Source of the DNA: Psychroflexus montanilacus
GTDB lineage: Bacteria > Bacteroidota > Bacteroidia > Flavobacteriales > Flavobacteriaceae
Assembly (NCBI RefSeq): GCF_020164535.1
Contig: NZ_JAIQZC010000004.1
Coordinates: 328,195-392,194 of the forward strand
Reading direction: 5' to 3'
Length of the DNA: 64,000 nucleotides
Shown here: in pieces, positions 35,013 through 42,560 of the stretch
Layout: the number at the start of each line of letters is the position of its first letter
Position numbering within the stretch: the first letter of the stretch is position 1
Translations under genes and position numbers: made by a program
Notes under the pieces: model-generated
The model's database searches: none
Told to the model about the DNA's origin: nothing
What the model saw: only the letters and a program-made list of their open reading frames with translations

Positions 35013-35216
35013 GAAAAATAAAAACCGTCTTGGTGAGAGGTGGTTTATCCTTTTTTGATTTAAAACTAGATGAAAAATTAATCAAGTTAATTTAGTACGA
35101 TAGAGTAATAAAAAAGTCTATAACTATGTAAATTATAGACTTTAAAAATAATTATTGTTAAGAGAAACTATTAAATTAATTATTGCTTTTAAATAATTTT
35201 TTTCTATTCTCATAAA
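35013..35216. repeat. 204-bp direct repeat, copy B (peptide cassette 3)
   Basis: Gapless partner of 34227-34430, with five base differences: one early C/T, three in the bases before the strong hairpin, and one G/A after it. It spans the terminator and the 3' part of the small membrane gene. Confidence 0.9.
35113..35143 (-). terminator. terminator of peptide cassette 3
   Basis: AAAGTCTATAA / TTATAGACTTT stem, identical to that of cassette 2. Confidence 0.8.
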
Positions 35217-35331
35217 AATAAATTCCTATGTTAACTAGAATTAAATAAATCATGGCAATTTTATTACCAATAATTAAAAATAAAGGTATTGTTGGTAATA
35301 TAAAAATTAATCTTCTTTCTATCTTTTTCAT
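35176..35331 (-). CDS. small membrane protein of peptide cassette 3 (possible immunity protein)
   Basis: A 51-residue product from the ATG at 35331: MKKIERRLIFILPTIPLFLII, a second helix (AMIYLILVNIGIYF), and the tail YENRKKLFKSNN. It has the same two-helix layout as the cassette 2 protein, with a different N-terminal half. It follows the peptide gene on the minus strand. Confidence 0.6.
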   Translation of the reverse strand: MKKIERRLIFILPTIPLFLIIGNKIAMIYLILVNIGIYFYENRKKLFKSNN

Positions 35332-35372
35332 TATATAAAAGTTATCACGACCATTCTGTACCAGCACCTGTT

Positions 35373-35540
35373 TCAAAACCATATTCCATAAGAAAAGTGC
35401 AAGTAATTGCTCTTTGCCACACTTACGATAATTGGAGCAAAAAAGCCTGCATTAAGAGCAATTGTAACACACGCTACATCGTTAAAACAAGGACCATTAC
35501 CTTTTACACTCTCCATCTGAGTTAATTCCAAATTTTTCAT
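35373..35540 (-). CDS. double-glycine-leader peptide of cassette 3, probably frameshifted
   Basis: From the ATG at 35540 the leader is MKNLELTQMESVKGNG, and the core starts PCFNDVAC, paralleling CFNNVAC of cassette 2. After residue 40 the frame diverges and stops at 35373 (ending GIWF). In the +1 frame the downstream bases encode ITCTFLMEYGFETGAG and stop at 35345, which aligns with the end of the cassette 2 peptide (AACLFSSCDGDDAG). A one-base change around 35415-35422 would restore a full-length peptide ending 13 bases before the membrane gene. It is either decayed or affected by a sequence error. Confidence 0.6.
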   Translation of the reverse strand: MKNLELTQMESVKGNGPCFNDVACVTIALNAGFFAPIIVSVAKSNYLHFSYGIWF

Positions 35541-35697
35541 AAACATAAGTTTTTAGTTAATGCCAAACAAGTGCTGAGTAGAACTCGACCCTCCTCGAAA
35601 AGCTACGGAAGTAGAAAATTTCTTGGTTTGCGGGATTTAAAATTGGTCTTAGCGAAGCTTCAGAAAAAGAAAAACTGTCTTGGTTGGAAGCGGTGAT
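35541..35697 (-). promoter_or_regulatory. conserved upstream block and outer edge of peptide cassette 3
   Basis: TTG, 17 bases and ACTTAT lie next to the gene as in cassettes 1 and 2. The AATTTTAAATCC block is also present but pushed about 50 bases further away by an insertion. Beyond it, AAAAACTGTCTTGG (35669-35682) is a decayed terminator edge of a further cassette. Confidence 0.5.
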
Positions 35698-35763
35698 GTA
35701 AAATTCTGGACATTGAAACATATTTTAAGTCAATGCTAATCTAGGATGATATATGGTGCTGCC

Positions 35764-37338
35764 TTATTTTCCTTCTGAAAAAACCTTTATTGTTTTTCCG
35801 ATTAGGTTTTCAAGGAGATCCGCTTTGCGGAGAGTTCCCCAGATTTCAAGTTCAGGGTCTGCCTGGGTCGTGATACGCAGGTGGACGGTTTCATCTTTAT
35901 GCTCGATTTCCAGTTTTTGCACATTTTGATAATGACTTCTATCCAAACCATCGGCAATCCTTAAGATTGCAGACAGCTTTTTAACTCGTTTTCGGTTGGT
36001 TTTGTTTAATTTTCTGTACCGCTTATGGCGTTTATGCGGTGCAGATTTTCTATGATACCGGGCTACATTGGCCATGATATTGATTTCATCCTCTTTAAAC
36101 CCAAGCAAATCTGAATATCGTATGAGATAAAGCGCATGCTTATGGTGCTTTCGATAGGAGATATAATAACCGATATCATGCAGTAAAGCCGCAAATTCCA
36201 GTAACTCCCTGTCCGATTCTTTTAACTTTAATTCCAGCTTAAACTCATCAAAAAGTTGAAGCGCAAAACGAGCAACATGTTGGGAATGTGCTTCCGCCCA
36301 GTTGCATTTACGAAGTAATTCAAAAACACTTCGTCGGCGTGGGTCTTTGAAATTGGCGATGAGGTCCAGGTTAAGCTGTTCTTTTTTGGTAGTGATAAAA
36401 TTCATGATCATCCCTTCCCTGAGGGCCGCTTCTGATATTTTAATCGTTTCAAGTTTCAGCTCATCCACAAGAAAATTCACTAAAACCATCCCAGGATTAA
36501 TGATATCAACTCTTTTCTCTTCTAAGCCTTTTTGATCAAGTCGCTGCTTCTTATCCAGTTTGATAAAGTTGGTGTATAAGCCCTTAAAATCAACGCTGCT
36601 AAATTCAAGTTCATTTAGACTCATCTTGGTTGGAAGGGAGTTTTTATGGGCTACCATTTCAGCAATATTTTCCATAGTTCCAGAAGAGCCAATGATGGTT
36701 TTTACATGATGTTCTTTGGCCAGTTCTAGGACTTCGGCAAGTTCCTCTCTATAGTGCTTTTGTAAGTGATCAATTTCTTTGTCTTCAATTGGGTCTGAAT
36801 TTACAAAGGCAGCAGCCATACGAGCGACCCCCAGTTTTAAACTATTATAATAGATAAACTTTTGATGATTGCCAATGATAAATTCAACACTTCCACCACC
36901 GATATCGGCCATAAGTACCATTTCATCTTTTAAATCAATACTGTATCTAATGGCTATACCAATCAATTCGGCCTCTATTTTTCCAGAAATAGCCCGAATT
37001 CTAATCCCTGTTTCTTCTTCAGCCTCTTTAATAAAATCACCTCCATTTTCAGCTTCCCGAATAGCACTCGTGGCATAGGCCAGAATGGTTTCGACATGAT
37101 GGCTGTCGCACAAAAACTTTATTCTTTTCAGCGCTTCTAATCCACGATCCATAGCGTCGCGGCTCAATCTGTCTTCCAGTCCTTTTTCGGCCAGGATAAC
37201 CATTTCTTTGAGCTTATTTACTGTACGGAAACTACCATCGGGATAAATATCTACCAGAACGGCATGAAAAGAGTTGGTACCCAGATCTATGGCGGCAATG
37301 CGCTTGGTTGCCTCAGAATTAGAAGAATTGTCGCTCAT
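35764..37338 (-). CDS. ppx: Ppx/GppA-family exopolyphosphatase
   Basis: The 524-residue protein has the ASKHA phosphatase fold: phosphate-1 loop AAIDLGTNSFHAVLVDI near 15-31, ADIGGGSVEFII near 143-154, and IIGSSGTMENIA. A C-terminal HD-type domain follows (about 330-470, LLHDIGYYISYRKHHKHA). Such enzymes degrade polyphosphate or pppGpp; which of these is done here cannot be told. Its 3' end lies close to the peptide cassette region, but it looks like a core gene. Confidence 0.88.
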   Translation of the reverse strand: MSDNSSNSEATKRIAAIDLGTNSFHAVLVDIYPDGSFRTVNKLKEMVILAEKGLEDRLSRDAMDRGLEALKRIKFLCDSHHVETILAYATSAIREAENGGDFIKEAEEETGIRIRAISGKIEAELIGIAIRYSIDLKDEMVLMADIGGGSVEFIIGNHQKFIYYNSLKLGVARMAAAFVNSDPIEDKEIDHLQKHYREELAEVLELAKEHHVKTIIGSSGTMENIAEMVAHKNSLPTKMSLNELEFSSVDFKGLYTNFIKLDKKQRLDQKGLEEKRVDIINPGMVLVNFLVDELKLETIKISEAALREGMIMNFITTKKEQLNLDLIANFKDPRRRSVFELLRKCNWAEAHSQHVARFALQLFDEFKLELKLKESDRELLEFAALLHDIGYYISYRKHHKHALYLIRYSDLLGFKEDEINIMANVARYHRKSAPHKRHKRYRKLNKTNRKRVKKLSAILRIADGLDRSHYQNVQKLEIEHKDETVHLRITTQADPELEIWGTLRKADLLENLIGKTIKVFSEGK

Positions 37339-37457
37339 TTTTAAATTTTATGTTTGAAAATGAATACTCAATCTTCTAATATAAATAATTTTTAACTAGT
37401 GTTTGGAATCGAATATTTCAGAAGTAATTTGATGTGTTTTTTTGAAAACGATCAATT

Positions 37458-37496
37458 AAAAAGCGGTTACAACTTTTGTTGTAACCGCTTTTTTGG
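37458..37496 (-). terminator. terminator after the M13 peptidase gene
   Basis: Arms AAAAAGCGGTTACAA and TTGTAACCGCTTTTT with a 6-base loop, flanked by A/T runs, 30 bases after the M13 peptidase stop codon. Confidence 0.85.
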
Positions 37497-37524
37497 TTAT
37501 GATATCAGGTTATTAAACCTCAAG

Positions 37525-39579
37525 TTACCAAATTCTGACTCTTTCTTCTGGAGCGATATAGAGTTTATCTCCTTCTTTTACGTCGAAGGCTTCATAGAAG
37601 GCATCCACGTTTTGTAAAGGCACATAAGCTCTGTATTGCCCAGGCGAGTGAGGGTCTGTTTTCACCTGAGTTCTCAAGGCTTCATCTCTTATCTTGGTTC
37701 TCCAGACCGTTGCCCACGACATAAAGAAGCGTTGCTCTGGCGTAAAACCATCGATTTTTCCTGGCTTTTCTTCATTTTCATAATGCAACATCAATCCGTC
37801 GTAGGCCCCTAAAACACCACCAAGATCACCAATATTTTCTCCAAGCGTAAATTTACCGTTGATGTAAGTACTGTCCAAAACTTCAATGCTGCTGTAAAGT
37901 TCTGCCAAGTCGTCTCCGCGTTCTGTGAACTTTTCAAGATCTTCATCAGACCACCAGTTTTTCAAGTTTCCATCTGCATCAAATCGAGCACCACTATCAT
38001 CAAAGGCATGCGAAATTTCGTGACCAATCACAGCACCAATACCACCATAATTGACTGCAGCATCTGCTTTGTAATCGTAAAAAGGAGGCTGTAAAATGGC
38101 AGCAGGGAATACGATCTCGTTGTAAAGTGGGTTGAAGTAAGCATTTACTGTCTGTGGTGACATTCCCCATTCAGTCTTATCTACAGGCTCACCAATTTTA
38201 CTTAGATCATCCCTATAATTCCAAAGAGAAACTGCCTGCATGTTTTCATAGAATGTTTTTTCTGAAGTTACATCCAAATCACCGTAATCTTTAAACTCAT
38301 CTGGATAGCCTATTTTTACAGTGAATTTCTCAAGCTTCTCAATAGCTTTAGATTTAGTTTCATCTTGCATCCATTCCAGATTATTAATTCTGTTTTTGAA
38401 AGCAGTTATAACATTAGCCACCATATTTTCAGCTTTTTCTTTAGCCTCTGGCGGGAATTTTTGATCGACGTAGAGTTTTCCTACAGCTTCACCAATGCTC
38501 CCGTTAACCACAGAAAGGGCTCTTTCATCTAAAGGTCTTTGCGCTTTTGCACCACTTAGAGTTTTGCTATAAAATTCCCAGTTGGTCGTCGCAATTTCAG
38601 TAGACAGTTGATTGGCTGCAGAATTGATAGTAGACCACATCATCAAAGTCTTAAGGTCTTCCAGATCTGTTTCGGCCATAACTTGATCTAAGGTTTCCAT
38701 ATACTTGGGTTCCATCACCAATACTGTATCTGGCAAGTTTTCGATGCCAAGATCTGTCATGTAAGTTTTAAGGTCGATGTTTTTAGTCACCGTAGTCAGA
38801 TCACTTACTGCATAGCGGTTGTTGAAGTTTCTAAAGTCTCTCCTGGATACTTTATCCAATCTAGGTTCGGCGAGTTCTGTTTCTAATTTTAAAACGGTTT
38901 CTGCTTTAAATTTTGCATCTTCTTTAGATCCGCCGAAGTAAGCCAACATCTTTACAATGTGATCTTTGTATTGTTCTCTTATTTCTTTGGACTTGTCGTC
39001 ATCCTCCAAATAATAATCACGGTCTGGCAGTCCAAGGCTCCCAGTTCCAACATAAGCTACGTTGGTATTACTATCGTCCGGATCTGAATAGGCAGAAACG
39101 CCAAAAAACGGAGTTGAAATAGAGGTTGGCATTTCAGCCATCAATTTTTGGATATCTGCTTTGTTTTGAATTTCTTCTATACGGTCCAGCTTATCCATGA
39201 TAGGATCTATTCCAGCTACATTTCTTGAAACAGTATCCATTATTGAATTAAATACTGAAATTGCTTTCCCTTGATCTGAAGCTTCTGAGTATTCGCCAGA
39301 TTTTTCAGCTGATTTCAAAATTTCCAACACATCATCGTCTGTCGTTTTTCTTAAGATTTGAAAACCTCCCCAGGATGTTCTATCATCTGGAATTTCGTTC
39401 TCTTTCATCCAGCCTCCATTCACATAGCTGTAAAAATCATCTTGTGGGTTTACAGTGGTGTCCATGTATTGTAGAGCAATACCTCTGCTTTCTTCTGAAG
39501 TTTCTTTTTTGGAATCCTGGCAGGAAAAAAGCAATGTTGAAGCGCCAACAGCTACAAACATTAATTTTACTTTATTCAT
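37525..39579 (-). CDS. M13-family metallopeptidase lipoprotein
   Basis: The 684-residue protein has a lipoprotein signal (Cys20 in LLFSC), the neprilysin-type zinc motif VIGHEISHAFDD near residue 514, the third ligand Glu in GENIGDLGG, and NAYFNPLYNEIVFPAAILQPP before the active site. These are hallmarks of M13 (PepO-like) peptidases that cut short peptides. It would be anchored in the envelope, facing the periplasm or the surface. Full length. Confidence 0.93.
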   Translation of the reverse strand: MNKVKLMFVAVGASTLLFSCQDSKKETSEESRGIALQYMDTTVNPQDDFYSYVNGGWMKENEIPDDRTSWGGFQILRKTTDDDVLEILKSAEKSGEYSEASDQGKAISVFNSIMDTVSRNVAGIDPIMDKLDRIEEIQNKADIQKLMAEMPTSISTPFFGVSAYSDPDDSNTNVAYVGTGSLGLPDRDYYLEDDDKSKEIREQYKDHIVKMLAYFGGSKEDAKFKAETVLKLETELAEPRLDKVSRRDFRNFNNRYAVSDLTTVTKNIDLKTYMTDLGIENLPDTVLVMEPKYMETLDQVMAETDLEDLKTLMMWSTINSAANQLSTEIATTNWEFYSKTLSGAKAQRPLDERALSVVNGSIGEAVGKLYVDQKFPPEAKEKAENMVANVITAFKNRINNLEWMQDETKSKAIEKLEKFTVKIGYPDEFKDYGDLDVTSEKTFYENMQAVSLWNYRDDLSKIGEPVDKTEWGMSPQTVNAYFNPLYNEIVFPAAILQPPFYDYKADAAVNYGGIGAVIGHEISHAFDDSGARFDADGNLKNWWSDEDLEKFTERGDDLAELYSSIEVLDSTYINGKFTLGENIGDLGGVLGAYDGLMLHYENEEKPGKIDGFTPEQRFFMSWATVWRTKIRDEALRTQVKTDPHSPGQYRAYVPLQNVDAFYEAFDVKEGDKLYIAPEERVRIW

Positions 39580-39632
39580 AATCGTCTATTTAATTTTGGT
39601 TAAAAATACATTTTTTTAAGCTGAAATGAAAT

Positions 39633-40118
39633 TTAAGGCTGAGACTCTAAGTACACACGATCTAATTCTGATTTCTGTTGAACAAGCTCATCGACCAGAG
39701 CGTTAGGAACAGTTAGAGAAAGCACATAATGTCTAATCTTCCATTCACCATTAGTTTTCTGAAGGACTCCAGAGCCTCTGCATAAACCCATATGATCAGA
39801 CTTTAAAACTTCATCAAACCAAGCAGTATTTCCAGCCTTATCCTGATAAATATTACGGTTAACAGACTCAAAAGTCCAGGCTTTTCCCGCATCAAAATAT
39901 GGTTTAGAAAAACTTTTGAACTCCTCGTAATTCCAAACCTCTGATGCGTCCGAACCTACAAATACGGCGTTAGATGTCATTAAATTGAAATATGTATCAA
40001 AATCGGCTTCCGCTGCTGCAGTATGCCATTTGTCAATCGCCATTCCTAACTCCCTTTTTTGCGCATAAGCTGAAGTTATAAACAGCATAGAAAATATTAA
40101 AATTGTAGTGGTTTTCAT
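39633..40118 (-). CDS. exported SnoaL/NTF2-like protein
   Basis: The 161-residue protein has a signal peptide (MKTTTILIFSMLFITSAYAQ) and an NTF2-like cone fold: AIDKWHTAAAEADFDTYFNLM, NAVFVGSDASEVWNYEEFKSF, and a final sheet GVLQKTNGEWKIRHYVLSL. SnoaL_3-type proteins of this length are common in Flavobacteriia; ligand and role are unknown. It lies just after a small lipoprotein gene (12-base gap) in a likely two-gene unit. Confidence 0.8.
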   Translation of the reverse strand: MKTTTILIFSMLFITSAYAQKRELGMAIDKWHTAAAEADFDTYFNLMTSNAVFVGSDASEVWNYEEFKSFSKPYFDAGKAWTFESVNRNIYQDKAGNTAWFDEVLKSDHMGLCRGSGVLQKTNGEWKIRHYVLSLTVPNALVDELVQQKSELDRVYLESQP

Positions 40119-40130
40119 AAACTTTTTGCT

Positions 40131-40655
40131 TTAGTCCATTACAGATTCTTCTGAAGTCTCCTCCATGATGAATACTTCATTTAACTGTATGTTGAGGTTA
40201 TTAAAATCCAGTTTTAGTTCAGCGCTTAAGTCTTCGATTTCGGATGGATTTGGTTCAATCCTTTCAGAATTTTCCAAAAGTAATTTTGAATGCGTTACCA
40301 GTGTCTTAATCCTCGCCCTAATTGCATTAGTGTCAAACACCTTTGGTACTGTCTGTGACAAAGAATCAACAACGTTTTCGATTGTTGCCGAGTTGTCTAT
40401 CACATCTAAAATAGTATATTCCTTTAGACGCTTGACTTCAGAATTGAGTGCGATATACATCATCCAACTCTCGGTTTCTTTCTGAGTTCTTTCCGACAGT
40501 TCAACCAGTCTGATACTATCAAGGTCAATTTTCTTTTGAAATTCAGTCAGATCTTCAGTTTCTTTTTCTTCATTTTTTTTCCCCTCTGAACAGGAAATAC
40601 CTAAGCTTAATATTCCGAATAAGAACAAACTTGCCAATAGAGAATTTAGTTTCAT
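40131..40655 (-). CDS. small lipoprotein of unknown function
   Basis: The 174-residue protein has a lipobox signal (LGISC, Cys22) followed by an acidic, probably all-helical region containing FQKKIDLDSIRLVELSERTQKE and two further coiled-coil stretches. I recognise no family. It shares a transcript with the downstream SnoaL-like gene. Confidence 0.65.
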   Translation of the reverse strand: MKLNSLLASLFLFGILSLGISCSEGKKNEEKETEDLTEFQKKIDLDSIRLVELSERTQKETESWMMYIALNSEVKRLKEYTILDVIDNSATIENVVDSLSQTVPKVFDTNAIRARIKTLVTHSKLLLENSERIEPNPSEIEDLSAELKLDFNNLNIQLNEVFIMEETSEESVMD

Positions 40656-40743
40656 CTTAAATTATTTTCAAACCAAATGTAGAGGTTGAATCTTTAAGTT
40701 TTTCATAATTACGATTTTTTTATTCTCAGATGTATTTCAAAGC

Positions 40744-40751
40744 TTAAATTT
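40744..40751 (+). promoter_or_regulatory. putative -7 box of the epimerase-type dehydrogenase gene
   Basis: TAAATTTG fits TAnnTTTG, 17 bases before the ATG. No clear -33 element. Confidence 0.35.
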
Positions 40752-40768
40752 GAAGAAAATTTAAAAAT

Positions 40769-41725
40769 ATGCCTTCTAAGATATTAATTGTTGGAGCTTG
40801 TGGTCAGATAGGCTCAGAACTTACGCTTGCTTTGAGAGACATTCATGGTGAAAATGCCGTGATAGCAAGTGATATAAAAGCCCCAACTTCTCCAGAACTG
40901 TCTGGTGGTCCTTTTGAGATTCTTGATGCTACCGATTATGAAAGTTTCAAATCCATAGTGACTACACATGACATCGATACGGTTTATATGATGGCGGCTA
41001 TGCTGAGTGGAACTGCAGAAAAATTTCCAGAAAAAGGCTGGGATCTGAATATGACTTCATTGTTCAATGTGTTGAATCTTGGGAAGGAAAATCTTATTAA
41101 TAAGATATTTTGGCCATCGAGTATTGCTGTATTTGGACCAACTACTCCCAAAGTGGATACTCCTCAGCAAACCGTTATGGAGCCTACAACTGTGTATGGA
41201 ATAAGCAAACAAGCAGGGGAACGCTGGTGTGCTTACTATCACAAACGCTATGGAGTAGATGTGAGAAGTATCCGTTATCCAGGCTTAATCAGTTATAAAA
41301 CACCTCCTGGTGGCGGTACAACCGATTACGCTATTGAAATATTTCATGAAGCCTTGAAATCTCAGAAGTACACCTCATTTCTTTCTGCTGAAACAGCTTT
41401 GCCAATGATGTATATGGATGATGCTATACATGCTACGATTTCAATTATGGATGCTCCATCAGATTCAGTCAAAATAAGATCGTCTTATAACCTCGCAGGG
41501 GTTTCGTTTACCCCTGAAGAGTTATATAAGGAAATCAAAAAGCAAATTCCAGATTTTGAACTGGCATATGAAACTGATTTTAGACAAGCAATTGCAGATT
41601 CCTGGCCAAATAGTATTGATGATACTGAAGCCAGAACAGATTGGGGCTGGAGGCATGATTTTAACCTTGAAATGATAGTGAAAGAGATGCTAGAGGGTGT
41701 TAAATCATTGGAAGAAGTCAAGTAG
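40769..41725 (+). CDS. tdh: L-threonine 3-dehydrogenase, short-chain (epimerase) type
   Basis: The 318-residue SDR protein has the NAD-binding ILIVGACGQIGSELTLAL at residues 4-21, the YxxxK active site in TTVYGISKQAGERW, and the threonine dehydrogenase subgroup marks GISKQAGE and SIRYPGLISYKTPPGGGTTDYA. The enzyme oxidises threonine to 2-amino-3-oxobutyrate, feeding the glycine and acetyl-CoA route. It is monocistronic and followed by a strong hairpin. Confidence 0.88.
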   Translation: MPSKILIVGACGQIGSELTLALRDIHGENAVIASDIKAPTSPELSGGPFEILDATDYESFKSIVTTHDIDTVYMMAAMLSGTAEKFPEKGWDLNMTSLFNVLNLGKENLINKIFWPSSIAVFGPTTPKVDTPQQTVMEPTTVYGISKQAGERWCAYYHKRYGVDVRSIRYPGLISYKTPPGGGTTDYAIEIFHEALKSQKYTSFLSAETALPMMYMDDAIHATISIMDAPSDSVKIRSSYNLAGVSFTPEELYKEIKKQIPDFELAYETDFRQAIADSWPNSIDDTEARTDWGWRHDFNLEMIVKEMLEGVKSLEEVK

Positions 41726-41750
41726 CTTAAATTCTTAAATATTATCCATA

Positions 41751-41784
41751 AAAAAGCGTTTCAATTAATTGAAACGCTTTTTTT
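41751..41784. terminator. bidirectional terminator between threonine dehydrogenase and sdhB
   Basis: A perfect palindrome AAAAGCGTTTCAATT / AATTGAAACGCTTTT lies between the convergent genes, with A and T runs on both sides. Confidence 0.9.
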
Positions 41785-41806
41785 AATATAATCATCTATT
41801 TTACGC

Positions 41807-42553
41807 CTAGCTAAATACGCTAGCACTTAAGTATTCTCTGTTCAATCTTGCGATGTTTTCTAAGGAGATTCCTTTTGGGCATTCCACATAGCAAGCACCA
41901 GTATTGGTACAGTTACCAAAACCTTCTTTATCCATTTGGTTGACCATACTTATTACTCTTTCGTGAGCTTCCACTTCACCTTGTGGCAACAAAGCAAACT
42001 GGGACACTTTAGCCGAAGTAAATAGCATTGCACTTGCATTTTTACAAGCCGCAACACAGGCACCACATCCTATACAGGTAGCTGCGTAAAAAGAGTCGTC
42101 AGCATTTTGTTTTTCAATAGGTATAGAGTTTGCATCTTGTGTATTTCCTGAAGTATTTACAGAAATATATCCACCTGCATGCTGAATTCTGTCAAATGCA
42201 GATCTGTCGATCACTAAGTCTTTTACAACCGGGAAAGCTTTAGCTCTAAAAGGTTCAATAACAATCTCATCTCCATCCTTGAACTTTCTCATGTGCAACT
42301 GGCAGGTTGTTATTCTTCTATCTGGACCATGAGGCTCGCCATTGATTTGTAATGAGCAAGACCCGCAGATTCCTTCTCTACAGTCATGATCAAATTCAAT
42401 TGGTTCAATGCCCTCATTTACCAAATTATTATTCAAAACATCCAGCATTTCCAAAAATGACATGTCACCGTCTATACCGTCGACGTCATAGTTTTGAAAT
42501 CCTCCTTTTGCCTGAGCGTCTTCCTGACGCCATATTTTAAGTTTAAGCTTCAT
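41807..42553 (-). CDS. sdhB: succinate dehydrogenase / fumarate reductase iron-sulfur subunit
   Basis: The 248-residue subunit has a plant-type [2Fe-2S] cluster ([19 protein letters not shown]) and the 4Fe and 3Fe clusters ([13 protein letters not shown] and [15 protein letters not shown]). With SdhA and SdhC it forms complex II on the inner membrane, linking the citric acid cycle to menaquinone. It is the last gene of the sdhCAB operon (7-base gap to sdhA). Confidence 0.96.
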   Translation of the reverse strand: MKLKLKIWRQEDAQAKGGFQNYDVDGIDGDMSFLEMLDVLNNNLVNEGIEPIEFDHDCREGICGSCSLQINGEPHGPDRRITTCQLHMRKFKDGDEIVIEPFRAKAFPVVKDLVIDRSAFDRIQHAGGYISVNTSGNTQDANSIPIEKQNADDSFYAATCIGCGACVAACKNASAMLFTSAKVSQFALLPQGEVEAHERVISMVNQMDKEGFGNCTNTGACYVECPKGISLENIARLNREYLSASVFS

Positions 42554-42560
42554 AATTCAA

